Source of the DNA: Thalassospira sp. MCCC 1A03138 | GTDB taxonomy: Bacteria; Pseudomonadota; Alphaproteobacteria; Rhodospirillales; Thalassospiraceae | NCBI RefSeq assembly: GCF_002115785.1 | Contig: NZ_JFJY01000012.1 | Coordinates: 1-64,000 of the forward strand | Reading direction: 5' to 3' | DNA length: 64,000 nucleotides | Shown: positions 53,236-62,800 of the stretch, one piece after another | Position numbering within the stretch: the first letter of the stretch is position 1 | How the letters are laid out: each line of letters starts with the position of its first letter | Position numbers and translations under genes: made by a program | The notes under the pieces: model-generated | What the model saw: the letters and a program-made list of their open reading frames with translations, nothing else | Database searches by the model: none | Told to the model about the DNA's origin: nothing

Positions 53236-54248
53236 ACGCCATCTTTCCAATCAATCCGATCTACAAGCGCATCGTCGCACCGCTCGCGAAATACTATGAC
53301 GACCCTAGAACGATCGAAGTCCGGCTCAATGGGCCGGGCAAGATTGTCGTCGACCGGCGCGGTGAAGGTAAGCAGCTGATCGATGATCCGGAACTGACGC
53401 AGTCCGCCATCGAGAAGCTGTGCAAAAGTCTCTCGAATGGGCGCGGACTTAATTTCAATGCCGATACCAACCCGATCCTTTCAACCGCACTCGATGAAGG
53501 GCATCGCTTTGAATGCCTGGTCGGACCCTCCGTCCGATCAGGCCTGAGCCTCGCAATTCGCTGTAAACACCCCTTCACACCGACATGGGAACAGTTGATC
53601 GCGGCAACCCGGAAAGGAAATCGCGATTTCCTTGATGACGCCATGGAGCGCTTAAATATCAAGTGCGAAAGCGAGATCAAGGATCTGCTGATCGAAGCGA
53701 TGATTAAGGGATGGAACATCGCCATTTCTGGAGGCACCAATACCGGCAAAACCACCCTGCTCAATCTTTTGCTGTCGTCAGTAGAGGATTATGTCCGCGT
53801 TATTGCGCTTGAGGACACGATGGAACTGTTCCTCGATCGTTTCTGGGACGGCAACGGCCTGCTCGCAGCGCGTGAAAGCGATAGCAATAGTGGCATGGTT
53901 GACTGGCGTGTTCTGTTCGATCACGTCAACCGCATTACCCCGGATCGTGTCCCGTTCGGGGAAATCAGCACCAAAAATGCCTTTGCCGTTCTCGGAACAC
54001 TCAATGCCGGCGCAACCGGTGTCAGCTTCACGATCCATTCGACCAATCCCAAACACGCGATCCACCGGAAGTTCGATCAGAACATCGCCTGGGCCGGTAT
54101 GAAGATGGATCGTATCCCCGAATTCCTGACGGAAATGGTTGATCTGGTTGTCCAGATCAAACGCGATAAGGACGGCTTCCGGCGCATTACCGATATCTGG
54201 CAGCCGCGAAACGACAATTTCATCCTCAAAGACGGGAGGGCGGCATGA
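53232..54248 (+). CDS. virB11: VirB11-type traffic ATPase
   Basis: A 338-residue hexameric ATPase of the VirB11/GspE superfamily. Walker A is ISGGTNTGKTTLLNLL near residue 167; RVIALEDTMELFL is the Asp box region, and LGTLNAGATGVSFTIHST with FTEMVDL-like FLTEMVDLVVQI follow. The GTG at 53232 overlaps the previous stop (GTGA) and is preferred to an ATG five codons upstream. It drives pilus assembly and substrate passage with VirB4 and VirD4. Confidence 0.92.
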   Translation: MNAIFPINPIYKRIVAPLAKYYDDPRTIEVRLNGPGKIVVDRRGEGKQLIDDPELTQSAIEKLCKSLSNGRGLNFNADTNPILSTALDEGHRFECLVGPSVRSGLSLAIRCKHPFTPTWEQLIAATRKGNRDFLDDAMERLNIKCESEIKDLLIEAMIKGWNIAISGGTNTGKTTLLNLLLSSVEDYVRVIALEDTMELFLDRFWDGNGLLAARESDSNSGMVDWRVLFDHVNRITPDRVPFGEISTKNAFAVLGTLNAGATGVSFTIHSTNPKHAIHRKFDQNIAWAGMKMDRIPEFLTEMVDLVVQIKRDKDGFRRITDIWQPRNDNFILKDGRAA

Positions 54249-56104
54249 GCCAGCGCCTCGGTCACTTTATCCTTGTCGTCATCCTTCTTGGCATGATTGC
54301 CGGCGTTATCGGCCTCTGGCATTTCGAGGTCGGTTTCGACCCAAGAAACCCGGCATGGTGGAAATGGCTCGGAGCTGCAGCTATTCACCCGGCCGGTTTG
54401 CCTAAAGAAATGCTCTATCCGGCATTTTATACGGCCGTCGGCGGCGTGCTGCTGATGATCGTAGTTGGCGTTCTCATGTCCAAGGCCAGAAACGATACCG
54501 TTGCCGGCTCGCGTAGAGGAAACGAACTGCATGGCTCGGCCAGATGGGCGACCATGAAGGACATCCGCAAAGCCCGCCTGTTTCGCAAAGACGGTGATTC
54601 CGTCATTGTCGGGGCGGTTCGCAACTGGCGCGGCAAGATCCGCGTCCTCCGACATAAGGGCCCCGAACATGTTCTGGTTTGGGCAGCGACCCGTACCGGT
54701 AAAGGCGTCTCGCTGATTATCGCCACCCTGCTCACCTGGGTGCATTCCAGCCTTACCCTGGACATCAAAGGCGAGAACTTCATGAAAACCTCCGGATGGC
54801 TGAAGTTCTTCGGCATCCGTGTGGAGAAGTTCGAACCGGCCGCAATCAGCGGATCGTCAAGATTCAATCCTCTGGCAGAAGTCCGCATTGAGACGGAACG
54901 CGATATTGCGGATTGCCAGAATATCGCAGCGATGATCATTGATCCGGACGGCAAAGGCATGGCCGGTAACTACTGGCGCGAAGAGGGCTTTGGCTGGCTC
55001 TCGGTCGTCCTTCTGCATGTTCTCTATAAGATCAAAAAGGAAGAAAAACGCATCGCCTGTTTTGACGATGTGAACACGTTTCTTTCCGGTATTTCGACAG
55101 TGAAACCACCGGTCGATGCGATTGAAGCCGCCCGCGAAGGGGCTTCTGAAGAAGCTCCCGACGATCAGATGTCGGCCCAGGACAACTTTGTGAAGATCCT
55201 CGAAGCGATGGCCGATTACGACCACGGCCTCGCGCACGTGAACAAGGAAGTCCGTCGTGGCGCAAACAGCATGGCGATCAAGGCTCCGCAAGAACGTTCA
55301 GGCGTTCATTCCAACGCTAAAACGCAGTTGACGGTTTTTGCCGATCCGATCGTTGCGAGAAACACCGCCGTAAGCGATTTCCGGCTTTCCGATCTGATGA
55401 ATGGCGACCGGCCGATGGCACTCTTTCTGGTTGTCAGTCCGTCCGACAAAGACCGTTTGCGCCCATTGATCCGGATCATGTTGAACCTCTTCCTGCGTCG
55501 CCAAACAGAAAGTCTTGCGGCCAGCTTCAAGCATCCATTGCTTCTCATGCTCGACGAGCTGGCCGCATGGGGAAAGATGGAAATCCTCGAAGAGTCCTTG
55601 GCCTTCATGGCTGGCTACGGCATCCGGGCATACATGATCTTCCAGAATGTCGAGCAGCTTCATAAATGCTACGGCAAGGATGAATCCCTGATGGCAAACT
55701 CCAAGGTGCGGATTGCCTTCACCCCGAACAAGCTGGAAACAGCGAAGCTGATCTCGGAAATGACCGGCCGGGCGACAATCGTTCAGAAACGTCGTTCGCA
55801 ATCCGGAAAGTCCGGACAGTTTGTCGGGTCGAACTCCGACAACATCCAGGAAACGTCCCGTCCGCTCCTGACACCTGATGAATGCATGCGCCTGCCGGTA
55901 ATCGATACGGAGGGCAAAAAGCCTCGTCCAGGTGATGCGCTTATTTTCGTGGCCGGCTCGCCGCCAATCCACGGAACACAGAGCCTTTATTTCCTTGATA
56001 AAGAGCTGAACCGGCGTTCGCAGATGCCGCCCCCTGAAATGCATCCACATCCCGTCAATCAGAACAGTTCGCCAATGATGGAGAAATCCCATGAAGCAGC
56101 CTGA
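54245..56104 (+). CDS. virD4: VirD4/TraG-type coupling protein
   Basis: A 619-residue coupling ATPase. Two N-terminal membrane helices (residues 7-25 and 58-78) are followed by ELHGSARWATMKDI, Walker A WAATRTGKGVSLI near residue 148, TLDIKGENFMKTSGWLKFFG, Walker B LLLMLDELAAWGKM and YGIRAYMIFQNVEQLHKCYG. It brings the relaxase-DNA complex to the VirB channel. It overlaps virB11 by four bases and the next small gene by 14. Confidence 0.93.
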   Translation: MSQRLGHFILVVILLGMIAGVIGLWHFEVGFDPRNPAWWKWLGAAAIHPAGLPKEMLYPAFYTAVGGVLLMIVVGVLMSKARNDTVAGSRRGNELHGSARWATMKDIRKARLFRKDGDSVIVGAVRNWRGKIRVLRHKGPEHVLVWAATRTGKGVSLIIATLLTWVHSSLTLDIKGENFMKTSGWLKFFGIRVEKFEPAAISGSSRFNPLAEVRIETERDIADCQNIAAMIIDPDGKGMAGNYWREEGFGWLSVVLLHVLYKIKKEEKRIACFDDVNTFLSGISTVKPPVDAIEAAREGASEEAPDDQMSAQDNFVKILEAMADYDHGLAHVNKEVRRGANSMAIKAPQERSGVHSNAKTQLTVFADPIVARNTAVSDFRLSDLMNGDRPMALFLVVSPSDKDRLRPLIRIMLNLFLRRQTESLAASFKHPLLLMLDELAAWGKMEILEESLAFMAGYGIRAYMIFQNVEQLHKCYGKDESLMANSKVRIAFTPNKLETAKLISEMTGRATIVQKRRSQSGKSGQFVGSNSDNIQETSRPLLTPDECMRLPVIDTEGKKPRPGDALIFVAGSPPIHGTQSLYFLDKELNRRSQMPPPEMHPHPVNQNSSPMMEKSHEAA

Positions 56105-56330
56105 ACAAAATACGGGCGCAAATGCCCGTGTGACCGACAACGAATTTCTCAAGCTCGCATCCCTCGCGGTTTCGGCCGCAAGCGGTCTAGGCCCGGTTTC
56201 TGTCGATCCGGATGTCGCCGAAGCGATGGGTGCGATCAATGAACAGGCGCTGTCCCTTGACGATGCCCTCGACAGCCATTTCGACGGCGAAGATCCAACT
56301 GCGATCGAGGAGGTAAAGGGTCATGGCTAA
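56091..56330 (+). CDS. Small acidic protein after virD4, unknown function
   Basis: A 79-residue soluble protein rich in Ala, Asp and Glu, with no recognised domain. It starts inside the end of virD4 and its end overlaps the primase fusion gene by eight bases, which supports that it is translated. It may be an accessory factor of the coupling protein or the primase. Confidence 0.6.
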   Translation: MKQPEQNTGANARVTDNEFLKLASLAVSAASGLGPVSVDPDVAEAMGAINEQALSLDDALDSHFDGEDPTAIEEVKGHG

Positions 56331-59300
56331 ACCGAACTTTCGCGATCAGGTCGTTGAATCCCTTATTGAACAAATGGAACGCGGTACAGCCCCCTGGCAA
56401 AAGCCATGGGAACCCGGGAAAGTCCGCGAGCCTTCCTTTAATCCCTCCACCGGCAAAGCCTATCGCGGCATCAATCAGATCTGGCTTGAATCTCGTGGTT
56501 ATGCAGATCCGCGTTGGGTGACATATCGCCAGGCACAAGCCAATGGCTATCAGGTGCGTAAAGGGGAGAAAGGTACTCAGATCGAATACTGGCAGTGGTC
56601 TGAGCGCCAGCCGATTAAAGATGATGCTGGCAATCCTGTTCTCGATCCTGAGGGCAAACAACGGTATCGCGAATTCAAGTTGGATCGACCGAAGGTCTTT
56701 CACGCTGTCGTTTTCAATGGCACGCAGATTGATGGTTTGGCTCCCTATGTCGGCATGGAACCCGATTTCAACCCGGTGGAACGGGCCGAACAGGCACTTT
56801 CTCAGTTGGGAGTGCCGATCCACCATGATCAGCGAGATCGCGCCTTTTATCAACCAGGTAGCGATGAAATCCACATGCCGCCTAAAGGCTGGTTCAAGGG
56901 GCAGTACGAATATTACGCCACAGCGTTACATGAAGGCGGACATTCGACGGGCCATCAATCTCGCATGGCCCGGGAGTTCGGGCCGTTCGGGTCTGAAACC
57001 TATGCCCGCGAAGAACTCCGGGCAGAAATCGCCAGTTTCATGCTGACAACGGAATTGGGCCTCGGACATTACCCGGAACGCCATGCCCCCTACGTGAAAA
57101 GCTGGATGGCCGCGATCAAAGAGGATCGCAACATCCTGTTTCAGGCGGCCCGCGATGCAGAAAACATTCGCACATGGATCATGGAGCCAGAAAAGCGCCT
57201 CTCCCTTACCCCAGTCAAAGAACAACGACAGGAAATGGCTGAAGAACAAGCAATGTCGCTCGGCGCGTCTTACGGTGAAAGGGAAGCTGCGAGACGACAG
57301 CAGGCCGTTGATGGCATGTTTGAAAAATATCCTCATGCCCATCCAACCCTTTGGGCGATGGAGCTGCAAGATGCGTTGGTGCTCTCTGGCTCACGAAATG
57401 ACAAGGAATTGCTGAGTGCGGATCAGCTCAAGGAACGACTGAAAGCAACAGACCTGTCTACGGATCATCTTATTCGTTTCCTCGGACAATCTTCTGAGCG
57501 AGCCAACTGGCACAGCGTCGCCGAGACAGTACCAGGTTACGCTGAAGAATTTGCCGAATTTGCCCACCTGGCTGAACAATTCGGCAAAATCGATTGGGTA
57601 GCCCACTATGCCGCATCATCCGAGCGCCGGTTAAATGGTTCATCTCACCGGGAAAAAGTGCTGGAACAGATGCAATCGGAAGCTTCAGCATCCCCACTTC
57701 ATCGCGAGTTGGTATCCGCCCTGTGGGATTTGGACGGCCCCGGGGCCAAGTCCTCTGTTCCGGTACCAGACTGGTATGTCTCTGCGGATCAGCGCAATGA
57801 CGAGTTCCTGAAACGTCTAGCGAGGCCGCTCGATATCGAAAATCGTCAACTCAAAGAAGGTCTAGTATACCAGATTGAAGAATGGAGGAAGGAACCCAAA
57901 AACTACAAGAGTTTTGATGCTGCGTTGAATGAGTTTGTGGCTCGGCACGGTAGGGGGGCGGACTCTCTGAACGCTGTCCTAAACGGCACAGAACATACGC
58001 TTATAGGAAACGACTGGTACAATGATGGCTCCAACCACCGTCATACTTACATAACTCCAGAATTGGAGAAGTTACACAACTCCATGATGGCTCAAAAGAG
58101 ACAATCTGATGTTGAACCCCTAATCATTCCAAAAGTTGAAGCGGAAGAATCCATAAAGGCTGTATTGGGTCGCTGGCAGCGAAAGAAAGAGGAGGCTCGT
58201 CTTATGGCGAATACCCCCATTGAACAGACCCTAAATACTGAGCTGCAAAAGAAAACGTATCTGAGTGTCCCATTCAGGGAAAAAAATGAGGCGAAAAGCC
58301 TTGGTGCCAAATGGGACCGTCGGGAAAAATCATGGTACGTCAGCGAAGGCACCGACATGAAGCCGTTTGCCAAATGGCAGCAGAAGGTTGCAGAGAACCA
58401 GACCAAGATTGATCCGCAGCAGGAATTTGCCGATGCCTGCCGCAAAGAGGGGCTGATGATCGAAGGCCTGCCAAGCATGGACGGAAAATGGCACCGCGTT
58501 GCCGTTGCTGGCGATGCGAAGGGTCAAACCAGCGGCAGTTATCGCGGCTTTATTGAGGGTATTCCGGCCGGCCAGATCATGAATTTCAAAAAAGCATCCG
58601 AGCCGGTTAAGTGGGTGGCGACGGGCACCAGGATCGATCCGGAAGAACTGGAACGCATCAAAGCCCAATCGGCGGCAAGAAAAGCCGAACAGGCCCAGGA
58701 ACTGAAGTTCCAGTATCAGCAGGTTGCCAAACGTGCCTACGGAACCTTCATGAACGCCATCGAGGCGACCAGCGATCATCCTTATCTCAGGAAAAAACAG
58801 GTATCCGGGGAAACTCTTCGTGTTGACCGATCTGGCAATCTGATCGTGCCTATGACCAACGAGAAGGGTTTCATCGAGAACATTCAGACCATTGCTCCGG
58901 ACGGAACAAAACGTTACCTGAAGGATGGCCGTAAATCTGGCCTGATGCATATCATTCCGGGCAAAAAAGACACTCCGCTGATTATCGCAGAAGGCTATGC
59001 GACGGCAAAAAGCCTGCATACAGCAACCGGGTTTACCACTGTTGTCGCCTTTGATGGCGGCAATCTTCCGGTCATCGCCGAAACCATGCGCAATCAAAAT
59101 CCTGACCGGTCAATCGTTATTGCAGCCGATGACGACCCCCTGAAAGTTGAGAAAGTCGGCCACAATCCGGGACTGGAAGCGGCCAAACGGGCTGCCGAGC
59201 GATCAAACGCGCAGATCCTCAAACCTTCCCTTACTGCAGATGAACAACTGCAGGGATTAACCGACCATAACGATGTGCATGTTGCCCGCGGCTTCGATTT

Positions 59301-59418
59301 GTTCCGTCGCGAGATCCGGCAACAGCTTTCCGATCTGGGTATTTCAACCAGTCGTAGTCGATCAATGCAGATCTCGCCAAAAAAGCAAAAGAACCAGTCA
59401 AACCAGATGTCTGTTTGA
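56323..59418 (+). CDS. ArdC-like / metallopeptidase / DUF5710 / Toprim primase fusion protein
   Basis: A 1031-residue multidomain protein. Residues 1-130 are an ArdC-type single-strand-DNA-binding domain (TAPWQKPWE, YRGINQIWLESRGY, RKGEKGTQIEYW). Residues 130-290 form the zincin-like part with ALHEGGHSTGHQSRM (H203, E204, H207) and YAREELRAEIASFML. A middle region of about 340 residues is not recognised. A DUF5710 domain lies at 645-690 (TYLSVPFREKNEAKSLGAKW). The C terminus is a TraC-type Toprim region with intact acid residues: Glu890 in IIAEGYATAKSL and Asp936-938 in IVIAADDDPLK. It probably enters the recipient with the DNA to prime synthesis and resist restriction. Confidence 0.85.
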   Translation: MAKPNFRDQVVESLIEQMERGTAPWQKPWEPGKVREPSFNPSTGKAYRGINQIWLESRGYADPRWVTYRQAQANGYQVRKGEKGTQIEYWQWSERQPIKDDAGNPVLDPEGKQRYREFKLDRPKVFHAVVFNGTQIDGLAPYVGMEPDFNPVERAEQALSQLGVPIHHDQRDRAFYQPGSDEIHMPPKGWFKGQYEYYATALHEGGHSTGHQSRMAREFGPFGSETYAREELRAEIASFMLTTELGLGHYPERHAPYVKSWMAAIKEDRNILFQAARDAENIRTWIMEPEKRLSLTPVKEQRQEMAEEQAMSLGASYGEREAARRQQAVDGMFEKYPHAHPTLWAMELQDALVLSGSRNDKELLSADQLKERLKATDLSTDHLIRFLGQSSERANWHSVAETVPGYAEEFAEFAHLAEQFGKIDWVAHYAASSERRLNGSSHREKVLEQMQSEASASPLHRELVSALWDLDGPGAKSSVPVPDWYVSADQRNDEFLKRLARPLDIENRQLKEGLVYQIEEWRKEPKNYKSFDAALNEFVARHGRGADSLNAVLNGTEHTLIGNDWYNDGSNHRHTYITPELEKLHNSMMAQKRQSDVEPLIIPKVEAEESIKAVLGRWQRKKEEARLMANTPIEQTLNTELQKKTYLSVPFREKNEAKSLGAKWDRREKSWYVSEGTDMKPFAKWQQKVAENQTKIDPQQEFADACRKEGLMIEGLPSMDGKWHRVAVAGDAKGQTSGSYRGFIEGIPAGQIMNFKKASEPVKWVATGTRIDPEELERIKAQSAARKAEQAQELKFQYQQVAKRAYGTFMNAIEATSDHPYLRKKQVSGETLRVDRSGNLIVPMTNEKGFIENIQTIAPDGTKRYLKDGRKSGLMHIIPGKKDTPLIIAEGYATAKSLHTATGFTTVVAFDGGNLPVIAETMRNQNPDRSIVIAADDDPLKVEKVGHNPGLEAAKRAAERSNAQILKPSLTADEQLQGLTDHNDVHVARGFDLFRREIRQQLSDLGISTSRSRSMQISPKKQKNQSNQMSV

Positions 59419-59427
59419 TAATCCTTG

Positions 59428-59453
59428 TGTCGGCGGCCTTCCGGTCGCCGACA
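59428..59453 (+). other. Hairpin between primase and traJ (weak terminator or oriT candidate)
   Basis: TGTCGGCG and CGCCGACA form an 8-bp perfect stem with a 10-base loop in the 72-base gap before traJ. No strong U run follows. Just before it stands ATCCTTG (59421-59427), one base longer than the IncP-type nick core ATCCTG. In RP4 the transfer origin adjoins traJ, so this gap is a candidate origin; evidence is thin. Confidence 0.35.
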
Positions 59454-59490
59454 GTATTCTTCTGTCATTCATGTTTGCGGATACTGGATT

Positions 59491-59850
59491 TTGGCTACCG
59501 ACCGGATCAAGGTGGAAACCTATTTAAACGAAACGGAATTCTCCCGTTTGAAGGAACTCTCGGCACAACTTAAATTGAGCCGATCGGAACTGTTTCGACG
59601 GCTTCTTATGAATTCACCTCTCCCCAATGCCCGGGATTTTGAAGCCGCCCAAGCGATCCTTGATATGCTTCAGATCAATGCTGACCTCGCCCGTCTCGGG
59701 AACCTTCTGAAGCTGGCACTTGATGAACCGTTAAGCGCCGATCTCTTGCGCAAATACGATGACTTGGCCGCCACCATCAAATCCACCCAGGACGAGTTGA
59801 AGGATGTGGTGCGCAAGATCGATCGCACGATCGCACGCGGTGCGAAATGA
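59491..59850 (+). CDS. traJ: TraJ/MobC-like relaxosome protein
   Basis: A protein of about 119 residues with an N-terminal ribbon-helix-helix (IKVETYLNETEFSRLKELSA, LKLSRSELFRRLLM) and the C-terminal signature INADLARLGNLLKLAL, as in TraJ of IncP plasmids, which binds the transfer origin and recruits the relaxase. No ATG fits; a TTG at 59491 is the best start, with a weak GGAT site. It overlaps traI by four bases (ATGA), the expected partnership. Confidence 0.83.
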   Translation: MATDRIKVETYLNETEFSRLKELSAQLKLSRSELFRRLLMNSPLPNARDFEAAQAILDMLQINADLARLGNLLKLALDEPLSADLLRKYDDLAATIKSTQDELKDVVRKIDRTIARGAK

Positions 59851-62800
59851 TCGCCAAGAAAATCCCTAAAAGACCCGATATTCCCGATAACTACAAAGAA
59901 CTGGCCGAATACATCGCGGCAGCCAAGGAACCCGGGGAAAAACTGGACAAGTTCTGGATTGAGAACTGTGGCGCCGGCGAGACGCTGGACGATCTTGAAC
60001 TGGCCTTGCGCGAAGTCTATGCCGTCCGCTTGATGAAACCCGAAGTCACGGACAAATCGTATCACATGATGGTTTCTTTCCGGCCGGGCGAGAAAGATCG
60101 GCTTTCCGAACAGTATCTGAAGGATATTGCTTCTGCTTATGCCGATGGCCTCGGCTTTGCTGAACATCAATATGTGGCCGGTACGCATATCAATACCGAC
60201 AATTTCCACATGCATATTGCCTTTAACAAGATCCATCCCCGCACGCTTCAGGTCATCAATCCGTTTCGGGATTTCAAAATCCTTGATCGGGTCTCCCGAA
60301 AACTGGAAAAGCAATATGGCCTCTTTATCGACCGGGGCATGGCCCAGAGAGAAAAACAGGGTCCAAAACTGTCGCCTTCAGCTCGCGATTACGAGGCGCA
60401 AACATGGCAGGAAAGCTTCCAGAACCATGTTCTTCAACATCGCGAGGATCTGCTTGAAAAAATCAACGGCGCTGAAGCCTGGCAGGATCTGCACAGAATT
60501 CTTGCCGAACACGACATCGAGCTAAAAAAGCGCGGTAACGGTTTCGTTCTGGTCGGTCCAGATGGTCAGGGCATGAAGGCCTCGGCGCTCGATCGTGACA
60601 TGAGCAAATCCGCCTTGGAAAAGAAGCTCGGCGATTTTGTTCCCCCGGTCAAAGAAACAGATAATAAACCCGCCCTCCCTACGCACCCAAAACGACGCTA
60701 CAAGCGTCGGCCGACAATGCGGCATCCGCGCATGTCGCCTCTTTGGCGGCGATATCTGAATATTCAGCAACCTCTTCATCGTCGCAGTACGCTTCTGTCT
60801 CGCACGATTTCAAACTGGAAGCTGTTTCTGCTCAGTGAAGCCTATCGCGATCCGCTCGCGATGGTGTTCCTCATCGCCCAACAGGAATTCATACATTTGG
60901 TATTTGGCGATGATCGACCGATACCGGTTTCCAAACTCGCAGCCCCTGCCCTTGCCGCGTGGCGTGAAGCTGGAAAGTGGGCCGATGCAAAATCCTTAAA
61001 CTGGCTGGCAGATACTCGCTCAACTGGTCGGGGATGCCGACTGGATGATGCCGGCAACCTTCTTGTACCCTTCAAGGACGAGAACGGTTTTATGCTGGCT
61101 GTCCGCATATATGCCCCGGGCCAGAAAAGGATGTCGATCGGCAATATCAAGGCACGCGGGCTGACACACATCATCGACACCAGAAAACAGATCAATTCCG
61201 GGCCGGTGATCTTCACGGCCGATTATGCCGATGCGGTAAAGATTCATGATGCAACCCGACGCCCCGTCGTGATTGTCGCAGATCCTCGCGAGCTGCAGTC
61301 GGTGATAAAACGCTATCGCAAATCCAGTCCATTGATCAAACCGGTTGTCGCAGGAAAGTCCGAAGCAAAGTTACCTGGTACCGGTTATGTGCAGATGCCG
61401 AGCCAGGACGATCAAACGGAAATTCGCCGTGCCTTTTCCCGTGCCACAGGGGACGAGGCATTTCTCGTCTGGGATGCCTGCCCGGAATGGGCGACCCCCG
61501 GCAATTCATCCTGGCTTAAATCTGCCGGCATTCGAGGCTACGGCGTTAAAGTTACGCCTGATGGTGAGGTCGCCGTCCCCCTCAAAGACCGTTCCGGCCG
61601 TTTGGAAAACGTCATTCTGATCGATCAAAAAGGAAAGCAAAGAACCCTCATTGATCCGGTTGACAATATTGCGCTCTCTCATGTGATCGATCCTGCATGG
61701 CGAGATGAAAAGGATACCGTCATCATTCCACGGGACTATGCCGATGCAGCGGCCATCCATCGAGCAACACGTTGCCCTGTTGTCGTGCCTGAAACACCTG
61801 ACGACTGGCATGCTGCCCTTGAACAGGTCCGCATACGGTACAGTGAAGCAAATATCGTTCTTGCCCTGGGTAAAGAGGAATTGCCCGGGGAGATGGTAGC
61901 GGCCGACAAATTTACCGCTCAGATCGTTCGGCCGGCACGTGCGGAAACGTTCAAGGAATATGCGTTGCATGAACCGTCCCGATCTGCTGCCCGTCTGATG
62001 GATACGGGTCGTGCACATTTCAACTTTGACCCTGACAAATCGGAATCCGAATTTGTAAAGCTGCAGGATCAGGACGGAACTGAACGTTACGTTTGGGGCG
62101 TTGATATTGCCGTTGCTGTCAATAGCTCCGGTGCAAGAACGGGCGACTGGATCACGCTTGATATCGCCGAAAAGAAGAAAGTCGAGGTCGTTGAAAAATA
62201 TCGCGATGATCAGGGCAACCTTCAGAGCCGCACGGTTACAACTCACCGGAATATCTGGAAAGCGGAAGTTCGACCAGATCCTGAAACAGTGCCATCAATG
62301 ACCGCTTTGCGTAATGAAATGGCCGTCCTGGTTGGCGATGATGGGTGGCTTGCATGGCAGCAAGCGTCCCGCCCAGACAAGAGGGTTGTTTCTGCCCGGA
62401 GCGATATGGGCACAGAGAAGGCGTGGGCTGGTTTTCGAGTGGATGATGCAGGAAATGTCCTTATCCCTCTCAGAGACGGCGGAAACCGCCTTGCAGCCGT
62501 TTATCGCGTCAATGAAAGCGGATCCGTTGAAACTTTGGTCGGCACGGGTAGCGATAAAGGTCTGCATCATGTTATCGGGGAACGGATATCAAAAGATCCT
62601 GACGACCCCATTCTGATAGCAGATGACCTGATCAGCGCCATTGAGCTAAACCGTCTGACGAACAAGCCAGTTGTCTGGTCAGTGAAATCGGAAAATCTTG
62701 CAGCCGTCGGAAAAACTCTACGCAGATTTAATCCCGATCGGAAGATTGTCATTGCCGCTATGGATGCGCACATGGCCGTCGAAAACAAGCCAATGGTACA

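Noticed and set aside
58330-59097. Minus-strand open frame inside the primase fusion gene
   Set aside because: Antisense shadow of the Toprim region; no ribosome site.
61506-62246. Minus-strand open frame inside traI
   Set aside because: Antisense shadow of the repeated modules; protein has no recognisable features.
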